A stretch of DNA of 64,000 bases, from contig JBBELK010000213.1 of assembly GCA_037783545.1 (NCBI GenBank), positions 1,054,001-1,118,000 on the forward strand, in the 5' to 3' direction. Source of the DNA: Henricia sp. BOLD:AAB3569 (taxonomy: Eukaryota > Echinodermata > Asteroidea > Spinulosida > Echinasteridae). Numbering within the stretch: the first letter of the stretch is position 1; each line of letters begins with the position of its first letter. The translations under genes and the position numbers were made by a program. The notes under the pieces are model-generated. The model did not search any database, was not told the DNA's origin, and saw nothing but the letters and a program-made list of their open reading frames with translations. Of this stretch, positions 10,226 through 24,010 are shown piece by piece.

Positions 10226-12660
10226 GGTGGGAGACCACCTGGGAATACCGAGTGTCGTAGGCACTTTTGTTTTGTCGAGTAAAATATTGTTCTTCAGTAA
10301 ACGTTTAAAATTACGCAAACCTGTTAAGCATTCGTCTACGACCATACCACATTGAATACACCGGTTCCCGTCTGATCACCGCAGTTAAGCAACGTTGGAC
10401 TCGGTCAGTACTTCGGTGGGAGACCACCTGGGAATACCGAGTGTCGTAGGCACTTTTGTTTTTAGTAAAATATTGTTATTCTGTAAACGTTTCAAATTAC
10501 GCAAACCTGTTAAGCATTCGTCTACGACCATACCACATTGAATACACCGGTTCCCGTCTGATCACCGCAGTTAAGCAACGTTGGGCTCGGTCAGTACTTC
10601 GGTGGGAGACCACCTGGGAATACCGAGTGTCGTAGGCACTTGTGTTTTGTCGAGTAAAATATTGTTCTTTAGTAAACGTTTAAAATTACGCAAACCTGTT
10701 AAGCATTCGTCTACGACCATACCACATTGAATACACCGGTTCCCGTCTGATCACCGCAGTTAAGCAACGTTGGGATCGGTCAGTACTTCGGTGGGAGACC
10801 ACCTGGGAATACCGAGTGTCGTAGGCACTTTTGTTTTTAGTAAAATATTGTTCTTCTGTAAACGTTTCAAATTACGCAAACCTGTTAAGCATTCGTCTAC
10901 GACCATACCACATTGAATACACCGGTTCCCGTCTGATCACCGCAGTTAAGCAACGTTGGGCTCGGTCAGTACTTCGGTGGGAGACCACCTGGGAATACCG
11001 AGTGTCGTAGGCACTTGTGTTTTGTCGAGTAAAATATTGTTCTTTAGTAAACGTTTAAAATTACGCAAACCTGTTAAGCATTCGTCTACGACCATACCAC
11101 ATTGAATACACCGGTTCCCGTCTGATCACCGCAGTTAAGCAACGTTGGGATCGGTCAGTACTTCGGTGGGAGACCACCTGGGAATACCGAGTGTCGTAGG
11201 CACTTTTGTTTTTAGTAAAATATTGTTCTTCTGTAAACGTTTCAAATTACGCAAACCTGTTAAGCATTCGTCTACGACCATACCACATTGAATACACCGG
11301 TTCCCGTCTGATCACCGCAGTTAAGCAACGTTGGGCTCGGTCAGTACTTCGGTGGGAGACCACCTGGGAATACCGATTGTCGTAGGCACTTTTGTTTTGT
11401 CGAGTAAAATATTGTTCTTCAGTAAACGTTTAAAATTACGCAAACCTGTTAAGCATTCGTCTACGACCATACCACATTGAATACACCGGTTCCCGTCTGA
11501 TCACCGCAGTTAAGCAACGTTGGGCTCGGTCAGTACTTCGGTGGGATACCACCTGGGAATACCAAGTGTCGTAGGCACTTTTGTTTTGTCGAGTAAAATA
11601 TTGTTCTTCAGTAAACGTTTAAAATTACGCAAACCTGTTAAGCATTCGTCTACGACCATACCACATTGAATACACCGGTTCCCGTCTGATCACCGCAGTT
11701 AAGCAACGTTGGGCTCGGTCAGTACTTCGGTGGGAGACCACATGGGAATACCGAGTGTCGTAGGCACTTTTGTTTTGTCGAGTAAAATATTGTTCTTCAG
11801 TAAACGTTTAAAATTACGCAAACCTGTTAAGCATTCGTCTACGACCATACCACATTGAATACACCGGTTCCCGTCTAATCACCGCAGTTAAGCAACGTTG
11901 GCCTCGGTCAGTACTTCGGTGGGAGACCACCTGGGAATACCGAGTTTCGTAGGCACTTTTGTTTTGTCGAGTAAAATATTGTTTAATTGTAAACGTTTAA
12001 AATTACGCAAACCTGTTAAGCATTCGTCTACGACCATACCCCATTGAATACACCGGTTCCCGTCTAATCACCGCAGTTAAGCAACGTTGGCCTCGGTCAG
12101 TACTTCGGTGGGAGACCACCTGGGAATACCGAGTTTCGTAGGCACTTTTGTTTTGTCGAGTAAAATATTGTTTAATTGTAAACGTTTAAAATTGCGCAAA
12201 CCTGTTAAGCATTCGTCTACGACCATACCCCATTGAATACACCGTTTCCCGTCTGATCACCGCAGTTAAGCAACGTTGGGCTCGGTCAGTACTTCGGTGG
12301 GAGACCACCTGGGAATACCGAGTGTCGTAGGCACTTTTGTTTTGTCGAGTAAAATATTGTTCTTCAGTAAACGTTTAAAATTACGCAAACCTGTTAAGCA
12401 TTCGTCTACGACCATACCACATTGAATACACCGGTTCCCGTCTGATCACCGCAGTTAAGCAACGTTGGACTCGGTCAGTACTTCGGTGGGAGACCACCTG
12501 GGAATACCGAGTGTCGTAGGCACTTTTGTTTTTAGCAAAATATTGTTCTTCTGTAAACGTTTCAAATTACGCAAACCTGTTAAGCATTCGTCTACGACCA
12601 TACCACATTGAATACACCGGTTCCCGTCTGATCACCGCAGTTAAGCAACGTTGGGCTCGG
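9649..12660 (+). repeat. Higher-order repeat: 3,012-bp tandem segment, first copy
   Basis: Sixteen units (12 x 189 + 4 x 186) are duplicated directly next to each other. The following 3,012 bp carry the same ordered variants, including the ACCAAACC gene, the CATTAAACG spacer and the paired CTAATC/TTGGCC genes. The join lies inside a 5S gene; the exact crossover point cannot be fixed. Confidence 0.85.
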
Positions 12661-15600
12661 TCAGTACTTCGGTGGGATACCACCTGGGAATACCAAGTGT
12701 CGTAGGCACTTTTGTTTTGTCGAGTAAAATATTGTTCTTCAGTAAACGTTTAAAATTACGCAAACCTGTTAAGCATTCGTCTACGACCATACCACATTGA
12801 ATACACCGGTTCCCGTCTGATCACCGCAGTTAAGCAACGTTGGGATCGGTCAGTACTTCGGTGGGAGACCACATGGGAATACCGAGTGTCGTAGGCACTT
12901 TTGTTTTGTCGAGTAAAATATTGTTCTTCAGTAAACGTTTAAAATTACGCAAACCTGTTAAGCATTCGTCTACGACCAAACCACATTGAATACACCGGTT
13001 CCCGTCTGATCACCGCAGTTAAGCAACGTTGGGCTCGGTCAGTACTTCGGTGGGAGACCACCTGGGAATACCGAGTGTCGTAGGTACTTTTGTTTTTTCG
13101 AGTAAAATATTGTTCTTCATTAAACGTTTAAAATTAGGCAAACCTGTTAAGCATTCGTCTACGACCATACCACATTGAATACACCGGTTCCCGTCTGATC
13201 ACCGCAGTTAAGCAACGTTGGGCTCGGTCAGTACTTCGGTGGGAGACCACCTGGGAATACCGAGTGTCGTAGGCACTTTTGTTTTGTCGAGTAAAATATT
13301 GTTCTTCAGTAAACGTTTAAAATTACGCAAACCTGTTAAGCATTCGTCTACGACCATACCACATTGAATACACCGGTTCCCGTCTGATCACCGCAGTTAA
13401 GCAACGTTGGACTCGGTCAGTACTTCGGTGGGAGACCACCTGGGAATACCGAGTGTCGTAGGCACTTTTGTTTTTAGTAAAATATTGTTTTTCTGTAAAC
13501 GTTTCAAATTACGCAAACCTGTTAAGCATTCGTCTACGACCATACCACATTGAATACACCGGTTCCCGTCTGATCACCGCAGTTAAGCAACGTTGGGCTC
13601 GGTCAGTACTTCGGTGGGAGACCACCTGGGAATACCGAGTGTCGTAGGCACTTGTGTTTTGTCGAGTAAAATATTGTTCTTTAGTAAACGTTTAAAATTA
13701 CGCAAACCTGTTAAGCATTCGTCTACGACCATACCACATTGAATACACCGGTTCCCGTCTGATCACCGCAGTTAAGCAACGTTGGGATCGGTCAGTACTT
13801 CGGTGGGAGACCACCTGGGAATACCGAGTGTCGTAGGCACTTTTGTTTTTAGTAAAATATTGTTCTTCTGTAAACGTTTCAAATTACGCAAACCTGTTAA
13901 GCATTCGTCTACGACCATACCACATTGAATACACCGGTTCCCGTCTGATCACCGCAGTTAAGCAACGTTGGGCTCGGTCAGTACTTCGGTGGGAGACCAC
14001 CTGGGAATACCGAGTGTCGTAGGCACTTGTGTTTTGTCGAGTAAAATATTGTTCTTTAGTAAACGTTTAAAATTACGCAAACCTGTTAAGCATTCGTCTA
14101 CGACCATACCACATTGAATACACCGGTTCCCGTCTGATCACCGCAGTTAAGCAACGTTGGGATCGGTCAGTACTTCGGTGGGAGACCACCTGGGAATACC
14201 GAGTGTCGTAGGCACTTTTGTTTTTAGTAAAATATTGTTCTTCTGTAAACGTTTCAAATTACGCAAACCTGTTAAGCATTCGTCTACGACCATACCACAT
14301 TGAATACACCGGTTCCCGTCTGATCACCGCAGTTAAGCAACGTTGGGCTCGGTCAGTACTTCGGTGGGAGACCACCTGGGAATACCGATTGTCGTAGGCA
14401 CTTTTGTTTTGTCGAGTAAAATATTGTTCTTCAGTAAACGTTTAAAATTACGCAAACCTGTTAAGCATTCGTCTACGACCATACCACATTGAATACACCG
14501 GTTCCCGTCTGATCACCGCAGTTAAGCAACGTTGGGCTCGGTCAGTACTTCGGTGGGATACCACCTGGGAAAACCAAGTGTCGTAGGCACTTTTGTTTTG
14601 TCGAGTAAAATATTGTTCTTCAGTAAACGTTTAAAATTACGCAAACCTGTTAAGCATTCGTCTACGACCATACCACATTGAATACACCGGTTCCCGTCTG
14701 ATCACTGCAGTTAAGCAACGTTGGGCTCGGTCAGTACTTCGGTGGGAGACCACATGGGAATACCGAGTGTCGTAGGCACTTTTGTTTTGTCGAGTAAAAT
14801 ATTGTTCTTCAGTAAACGTTTAAAATTACGCAAACCTGTTAAGCATTCGTCTACGACCATACCACATTGAATACACCGGTTCCCGTCTAATCACCGCAGT
14901 TAAGCAACGTTGGCCTCGGTCAGTACTTCGGTGGGAGACCACCTGGGAATACCGAGTTTCGTAGGCACTTTTGTTTTGTCGAGTAAAATATTGTTTAATT
15001 GTAAACGTTTAAAATTACGCAAACCTGTTAAGCATTCGTCTACGACCATACCCCATTGAATACACCGGTTCCCGTCTAATCACCGCAGTTAAGCAACGTT
15101 GGCCTCGGTCAGTACTTCGGTGGGAGACCACCTGGGAATACCGAGTTTCGTAGGCACTTTTGTTTTGTCGAGTAAAATATTGTTTAATTGTAAACGTTTA
15201 AAATTGCGCAAACCTGTTAAGCATTCGTCTACGACCATACCCCATTGAATACACCGTTTCCCGTCTGATCACCGCAGTTAAGCAACGTTGGGCTCGGTCA
15301 GTACTTCGGTGGGAGACCACCTGGGAATACCGAGTGTCGTAGGCACTTTTGTTTTGTCGAGTAAAATATTGTTCTTCAGTAAACGTTTAAAATTACGCAA
15401 ACCTGTTAAGCATTCGTCTACGACCATACCACATTGAATACACCGGTTCCCGTCTGATCACCGCAGTTAAGCAACGTTGGACTCGGTCAGTACTTCGGTG
15501 GGAGACCACCTGGGAATACCGAGTGTCGTAGGCACTTTTGTTTTTAGCAAAATATTGTTCTTCTGTAAACGTTTCAAATTACGCAAACCTGTTAAGCATT

Positions 15601-15672
15601 CGTCTACGACCATACCACATTGAATACACCGGTTCCCGTCTGATCACCGCAGTTAAGCAACGTTGGGCTCGG
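12661..15672 (+). repeat. Higher-order repeat: 3,012-bp tandem segment, second copy
   Basis: This is the second copy of the 16-unit segment that begins near 9649. Small differences (such as TTTTTC at 13487 and CACTGC at 14704) show some divergence since duplication. The previous unit has the TTTTTAGC spacer and the next GGGATACC, a class junction consistent with unequal crossing over within the gene. Confidence 0.85.
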
Positions 15673-18600
15673 TCAGTACTTCGGTGGGAGACCACCTGGG
15701 AATACCGAGTGTCGTAGGCACTTGTGTTTTGTCGAGTAAAATATTGTTCTTCAGTAAACGTTTAAAATTACGCAAACCTGTTAAGCATTCGTCTACGACC
15801 ATACCACATTGAATACACCGGTTCCCGTCTGATCACCGCAGTTAAGCAACGTTGGGCTCGGTCAGTACTTCGGTGGGAGACCACCTGGGAATACCGAGTG
15901 TCGTAGGCACTTTTGTTTTTAGTAAAATATTGTTCTTCTGTAAACATTTCAAATTACGCAAACCTGTTAAGCATTCGTCTACGACCATACCACATTGAAT
16001 ACACCGGTTCCCGTCTGATCACCGCAGTTAAGCAACGTTGGGCTCGGTCAGTACTTCGGTGGGAGACCACCTGGGAATACCGAGTGTCGTAGGCACTTGT
16101 GTTTTGTCGAGTAAAATATTGTTCTTCAGTAAACGTTTAAAATTACGCAAACCTGTTAAGCATTCGTCTACGACCATACCACATTGAATACACCGGTTCC
16201 CGTCTGATCACCGCAGTTAAGCAACGTTGGGCTCGGTCAGTACTTCGGTGGGAGACCACCTGGGAATACCGAGTGTCGTAGGCACTTTTGTTTTTAGTAA
16301 AATATTGTTCTTCAGTAAACGTTTAAAATTACGCAAACCTGTTAAGCATTCGTCTACGACCATACCACATTGAATACACCGGTTCCCGTCTGATCACCGC
16401 AGTTAAGCAACGTTGGGCTCGGTCAGTACTTCGGTGTGAGACCACCTGGGAATACCGAGTGTCGTAGGCACTTGTGTTTTGTCGAGTAAAATATTGTTCT
16501 TCAGTAAACGTTTAAAATTACGCAAACCTGTTAAGCATTCGTCTACGACCATACCACATTGAATACACCGGTTCCCGTCTGATCACCGCAGTTAAGCAAC
16601 GTTGGGCTCGGTCAGTACTTCGGTGGGATACCACCTGGGAATACCAAGTGTCGTAGGCACTTTTGTTTTGTCGAGTAAAATATTGTTCTTCAGTAAACGT
16701 TTAAAATTACGCAAACCTGTTAAGCATTCGTCTACGACCATACCACATTGAATACACCGGTTCCCGTCTGATCACCGCAGTTAAGCAACGTTGGGCTCGG
16801 TCAGTACTTCGGTGGGAGACCACCTGGGAATACCGAGTGTCGTAGGTACTTTTGTTTTGTCGAGTAAAATATTGTTCTTCAGTAAACGTTTAAAATTACG
16901 CAAACCTGTTAAGCATTCGTCTACGACCATACCACATTGAATACACCGGTTCCCGTCTGATCACCGCAGTTAAGCAACGTTGGCCTCGGTCAGTACTTCG
17001 GTGGGAGACCACCTGGGAATACCGAGTGTCGTAGGCACTTTTGTTTTGTCGAGTAAAATATTGTTTAATTGTAAACGTTTAAAATTACGCAAACCTGTTA
17101 AGCATTCGTCTACGACCATACCCCATTGAATACACCGGTTCCCGTCTGATCACCGCAGTTAAGCAACGTTGGGCTCGGTCAGTACTTCGGTGGGAGACCA
17201 CCTGGGAATACCGAGTGTCGTAGGCACTTTTGTTTTGTCGAGTAAAATATTGTTCTTCAGTAAACGTTTCAAATTACGCAAACCTGTTAAGCATTCGTCT
17301 ACGACCATACCACATTGAATACACCGGTTCCCGTCTGATCACCGCAGTTAAGAAACATTGGGCTCGGTCAGTACTTCGGTGGGAGACCAACTGGGAATAC
17401 CGAGTGTCGTAGGCACTTTTGTTTTGTCGAGTAAAATATTGTTCTTCAGTAAACGTTTCAAATTACGCAAACCTGTTAAGCATTCGTCTACGACCATACC
17501 ACATTGAATACACCGGTTCCCGTCTGATCACCGCAGTTAAGCAACGTTGGGCTCGGTCAGTACTTCGGTGGGAGACCACCTGGGAATACCGAGTGTCGTA
17601 GGCACTTTTGTTTTTAGTAAAATATTGTTCTTCTGTAAACGTTTCAAATTACGCAAACCTGTTAAGCATTCGTCTACGACCATACCACATTGAATACACC
17701 GGTTCCCGTCTGATCACCGCAGTTAAGCAACGTTGGGCTCGGTCAGTACTTCGGTGGGAGACCACCTGGGAATACCGATTGTCGTAGGCACTTTTGTTTT
17801 GTCGAGTAAAATATTGTTCTTCAGTAAACGTTTAAAATTACGCAAACCTGTTAAGCATTCGTCTACGACCATACCACATTGAATACACCGGTTCCCGTCT
17901 GATCACCGCAGTTAAGCAACGTTGGGCTCGGTCAGTACTTCGGTGGGATACCACCTGGGAATACCAAGTGTCGTAGGCACTTTTGTTTTGTCGAGTAAAA
18001 TATTGTTCTTCAGTAAACGTTTAAAATTACGCAAACCTGTTAAGCATTCGTCTACGACCATACCACATTGAATACACCGGTTCCCGTCTGATCACCGCAG
18101 TTAAGCAACGTTGGGCTCGGTCAGTACTTCGGTGGGACACCACATGGGAATACCGAGTGTCGTAGGCACTTTTGTTTTGTCGAGTAAAATATTGTTCTTC
18201 AGTAAACGTTTAAAATTACGCAAACCTGTTAAGCATTCGTCTACGACCAAACCACATTGAATACACCGGTTCCCGTCTGATCACCGCAGTTAAGCAACGT
18301 TGGGCTCGGTCAGTACTTCGGTGGGAGACCACCTGGGAATACCGAGTGTCGTAGGTACTTTTGTTTTGTCGAGTAAAATATTGTTCTTCAGTAAACGTTT
18401 AAAATTAGGCAAACCTGTTAAGCATTCGTCTACGACCATACCACATTGAATACACCGGTTCCCGTCTGATCACCGCAGTTAAGCAACGTTGGGCTCGGTC
18501 AGTACTTCGGTGGGAGACCACCTGGGAATACCGAGTGTCGTAGGCACTTTTGTTTTGTCGAGTAAAATATTGTTCTTCTGTAAACGTTTCAAATTACGCA

Positions 18601-21600
18601 AACCTGTTAAGCATTCGTCTACGACCATACCCCATTGAATACACCGGTTCCCGTCTGATCACCGCAGTTAAGCAACGTTGGGCTCGGTCAGTACTTCGGT
18701 GGGAGACCACCTGGGAATACCGAGTGTCGTAGGCACTTTTGTTTTGTCGAGTAAAATATTGTTTAATTGTAAACGTTTAAAATTACGCAAACCTGTTAAG
18801 CATTCGTCTACGACCATACCCCATTGAATACACCGGTTCCCGTCTGATCACCGCAGTTAAGCAACGTTGGGCTCGGTCAGTACTTCGGTGGGAGACCACC
18901 TGGGAATACCGAGTGTCGTAGGCACTTTTGTTTTGTCGAGTAAAATATTGTTCTTCAGTAAACGTTTCAAATTACGCAAACCTGTTAAGCATTCGTCTAC
19001 GACCATACCACATTGAATACACCGGTTCCCGTCTGATCACCGCAGTTAAGAAACATTGGGCTCGGTCAGTACTTCGGTGGGAGACCAACTGGGAATACCG
19101 AGTGTCGTAGGCACTTTTGTTTTGTCGAGTAAAATATTGTTCTTCAGTAAACGTTTCAAATTACGCAAACCTGTTAAGCATTCGTCTACGACCATACCAC
19201 ATTGAATACACCGGTTCCCGTCTGATCACCGCAGTTAAGCAACGTTGGGCTCGGTCAGTACTTCGGTGGGAGACCACCTGGGAATACCGAGTGTCGTAGG
19301 CACTTTTGTTTTTAGTAAAATATTGTTCTTCTGTAAACGTTTCAAATTACGCAAACCTGTTAAGCATTCGTCTACGACCATACCACATTGAATACACCGG
19401 TTCCCGTCTGATCACCGCAGTTAAGCAACGTTGGGCTCGGTCAGTACTTCGGTGGGAGACCACCTGGGAATACCGATTGTCGTAGGCACTTTTGTTTTGT
19501 CGAGTAAAATATTGTTCTTCAGTAAACGTTTAAAATTACGCAAACCTGTTAAGCATTCGTCTACGACCATACCACATTGAATACACCGGTTCCCGTCTGA
19601 TCACCGCAGTTAAGCAACGTTGGGCTCGGTCAGTACTTCGGTGGGATACCACCTGGGAATACCAAGTGTCGTAGGCACTTTTGTTTTGTCGAGTAAAATA
19701 TTGTTCTTCAGTAAACGTTTAAAATTACGCAAACCTGTTAAGCATTCGTCTACGACCATACCACATTGAATACACCGGTTCCCGTCTGATCACCGCAGTT
19801 AAGCAACGTTGGGCTCGGTCAGTACTTCGGTGGGAGACCACATGGGAATACCGAGTGTCGTAGGCACTTTTGTTTTGTCGAGTAAAATATTGTTCTTCAG
19901 TAAACGTTTAAAATTACGCAAACCTGTTAAGCATTCGTCTACGACCAAACCACATTGAATACACCGGTTCCCGTCTGATCACCGCAGTTAAGCAACGTTG
20001 GGCTCGGTCAGTACTTCGGTGGGAGACCACCTGGGAATACCGAGTGTCGTAGGTACTTTTGTTTTTTCGAGTAAAATATTGTTCTTCATTAAACGTTTAA
20101 AATTAGGCAAACCTGTTAAGCATTCGTCTACGACCATACCACATTGAATACACCGGTTCCCGTCTGATCACCGCAGTTAAGCAACGTTGGGCTCGGTCAG
20201 TACTTCGGTGGGATACCACCTGGGAATACCAAGTGTCGTAGGCACTTTTGTTTTGTCGAGTAAAATATTGTTCTTCAGTAAACGTTTAAAATTACGCAAA
20301 CCTGTTAAGCATTCGTCTACGACCATACCACATTGAATACACCGGTTCCCGTCTGATCACCGCAGTTAAGCAACGTTGGGCTCAGTCAGTACTTCGGTGG
20401 GAGACCACATGGGAATACCGAGTGTCGTAGGCACTTTTGTTTTGTCGAGTAAAATATTGTTCTTCAGTAAACGTTTAAAATTACGCAAACCTGTTAAGCA
20501 TTCGTCTACGACCATACCACATTGAATACACCGGTTCCCGTCTGATCACCGCAGTTAAGCAACGTTGGGCTCGGTCAGTACTTCGGTGGGAGACCACCTG
20601 GGAATACCGAGTGTCGTAGGTACTTTTGTTTTGTCGAGTAAAATATTGTTCTTCAGTAAACGTTTAAAATTACGCAAACCTGTTAAGCATTCGTCTACGA
20701 CCATACCACATTGAATACACCGGTTCCCGTCTGATCACCGCAGTTAAGCAACGTTGGGCTCGGTCAGTACTTCGGTGGGAGACCACCTGGGAATACCGAG
20801 TGTCGTAGGCACTTTTGTTTTCAGTAAAATATTGTTCTTCTGTAAATGTTTCAAATTACGCAAACCTGTTAAGCATTCGTCTACGACCATACCACATTGA
20901 ATACACCGGTTCCCGTCTGATCACCGCAGTTAAGCAACGTTGGGCTCGGTCAGTACTTCGGTGGGAGACCACCTGGGAATACCGAGTGTCGTAGGCACTT
21001 GTGTTTTGTCGAGTAAAATATTGTTCTTCAGTAAACGTTTAAAATTACGCAAACCTGTTAAGCATTCGTCTACGACCATACCACATTGAATACACCGGTT
21101 CCCGTCTGATCACCGCAGTTAAGCAACGTTGGGCTCGGTCAGTACTTCGGTGGGAGACCACCTGGGAATACCGAGTGTCGTAGGTACTTTTGTTTTGTCG
21201 AGTAAAATATTGTTCTTCAGTAAACGTTTAAAATTACGCAAACCTGTTAAGCATTCGTCTACGACCATACCACATTGAATACACCGGTTCCCGTCTGATC
21301 ACCGCAGTTAAGCAACGTTGGGCTCGGTCAGTACTTTGGTGGGAGACCACCTGGGAATACCGAGTGTCGTAGGCACTTTTGTTTTTAGTAAAATATTGTT
21401 CTTCTGTAAATGTTTCAAATTACGCAAACCTGTTAAGCATTCGTCTACGACCATACCACATTGAATACACCGGTTCCCGTCTGATCACCGCAGTTAAGCA
21501 ACGTTGGGCTCGGTCAGTACTTCGGTGGGAGACCACCTGGGAATACCGAGTGTCGTAGGCACTTGTGTTTTGTCGAGTAAAATATTGTTCTTCAGTAAAC

Positions 21601-22244
21601 GTTTAAAATTACGCAAACCTGTTAAGCATTCGTCTACGACCATACCACATTGAATACACCGGTTCCCGTCTGATCACCGCAGTTAAGCAACGTTGGGCTC
21701 GGTCAGTACTTCGGTGGGATACCACCTGGGAATACCAAGTGTCGTAGGCACTTTTGTTTTGTCGAGTAAAATATTGTTCTTCAGTAAACGTTTAAAATTA
21801 CGCAAACCTGTTAAGCATTCGTCTACGACCATACCACATTGAATACACCGGTTCCCGTCTGATCACCGCAGTTAAGCAACGTTGGGCTCGGTCAGTACTT
21901 CGGTGGGAGACCACATGGGAATACCGAGTGTCGTAGGCACTTTTGTTTTGTCGAGTAAAATATTGTTCTTCAGTAAACGTTTAAAATTACGCAAACCTGT
22001 TAAGCATTCGTCTACGACCAAACCACATTGAATACACCGGTTCCCGTCTGATCACCGCAGTTAAGCAACGTTGGGCTCGGTCAGTACTTCGGTGGGAGAC
22101 CACCTGGGAATACCGAGTGTCGTAGGTACTTTTGTTTTGTCGAGTAAAATATTGTTCTTCAGTAAACGTTTAAAATTACGCAAACCTGTTAAGCATTCGT
22201 CTACGACCATACCACATTGAATACACCGGTTCCCGTCTTATCAC

Positions 22245-24010
22245 CGCAGTTAAGCAACGTTGGGCTCGGTCAGTACTTCGGTGGGAGACCACCTGGGAAT
22301 ACCGAGTGTCGTAGGCACTTTTGTTTTTAGTAAAATATTGTTCTTCTGTAAACGTTTCAAATTACGCAAACCTGTTAAGCATTCGTCTACGACCATACCA
22401 CATTGAATACACCGGTTCCCGTCTGATCACCGCAGTTAAGCAACGTTGGGCTCGGTCAGTACTTCGGTGGGAGACCACCTGGGAATACCGATTGTCGTAG
22501 GCACTTTTGTTTTGTCGAGTAAAATATTGTTCTTCAGTAAACGTTTAAAATTACGCAAACCTGTTGAGCATTCGTCTACGACCATACCACATTGAATACA
22601 CCGGTTCCCGTCTGATCACCGCAGTTAAGCAACGTTGGGCTCGGTCAGTACTTCGGTGGGATACCACCTGGGAATACCAAGTGTCGTAGGCACTTTTGTT
22701 TTGTCGAGTAAAATATTGTTCTTCAGTAAACGTTTAAAATTACGCAAACCTGTTAAGCATTCGTCTACGACCATACCACATTGAATACACCGGTTCCCGT
22801 CTGATCACCGCAGTTAAGCAACGTTGGGCTCGGTCAGTACTTCGGTGGGAGACCACCTGGGAATACCGAGTGTCGTAGGCACTTTTGTTTTTAGTAAAAT
22901 ATTGTTCTTCTGTAAACGTTTCAAATTACGCAAACTTGTTAAGCATTCGTCTACGACCATACCACATTGAATACACCGGTTCCCGTCTGATCACCGCAGT
23001 TAAGCAACGTTGGGCTCGGTCAGTACTTCGGTGGGAGACCACCTGGGAATACCGAGTGTCGTAGGCACTTGTGTTGTGTCGAGTAAAATATTGTTCTTCA
23101 GTAAACGTTTAAAATTACGCAAACCTGTTAAGCATTCGTCTACGACCATACCACATTGAATACACCGGTTCCCGTCTGATCACCGCAGTTAAGCAACGTT
23201 GGGCTCGGTCAGTACTTCGGTGGGAGACCACCTGGGAATACCGAGTGTCGTAGGCACTTTTGTTTTTATTAAAATATTGTTCTTCTGTAAACGTTTCAAA
23301 TTACGCAAACCTGTTAAGCATTCGTCTACGACCATACCACATTGAATACACCGGTTCCCGTCTGATCACCGCAGTTAAGCAACGTTGGGCTCGGTCAGTA
23401 CTTCGGTGGGAGACCACCTGGGAATACCGATTGTCGTAGGCACTTTTGTTTTGTCGAGTAAAATATTGTTCTTCAGTAAACGTTTAAAATTACGCAAACC
23501 TGTTAAGCATTCGTCTACGACCATACCACATTGAATACACCGGTTCCCGTCTGATCACCGCAGTTAAGCAACGTTGGGCTCGGTCAGTACTTCGGTGGGA
23601 GACCACCTGGGAATACCAAGTGTCGTAGGCACTTTTGTTTTGTCGAGTAAAATATTGTTCTTCAGTAAACGTTTAAAATTACGCAAACCTGTTAAGCATT
23701 CGTCTACGACCATACCACATTGAATACACCGGTTCCCGTCTGATCACCGCAGTTAAGCAACGTTGGGCTCGGTCAGTACTTCGGTGGGAGACCACCTGGG
23801 AATACCGAGTGTCGTAGGCACTTTTGTTTTGTCGAGTAAAATATTGTTCTTCAGTAAACGTTTAAAATTACGCAAACCTGTTAAGCATTCGTCTACGACC
23901 ATACCACATTGAATACACCGGTTCCCGTCTGATCACCGCAGTTAAGCAACGTTGGACTCGGTCAGTACTTCGGTGGGAGACCACCTGGGAATACCGAGTG
24001 TCGTAGGCAC
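22245..24010 (+). repeat. Higher-order repeat block with offset 3,573 bp
   Basis: Ordered variants here recur at about 25818-27583, an offset of 3,573 bp (19 units, 6 of them short). Markers are CTGTTGAGC at 22566/26139, CAAACTTG, the TTGTGTTGTGTCG spacer, and TTTTTATT. Confidence 0.8.
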
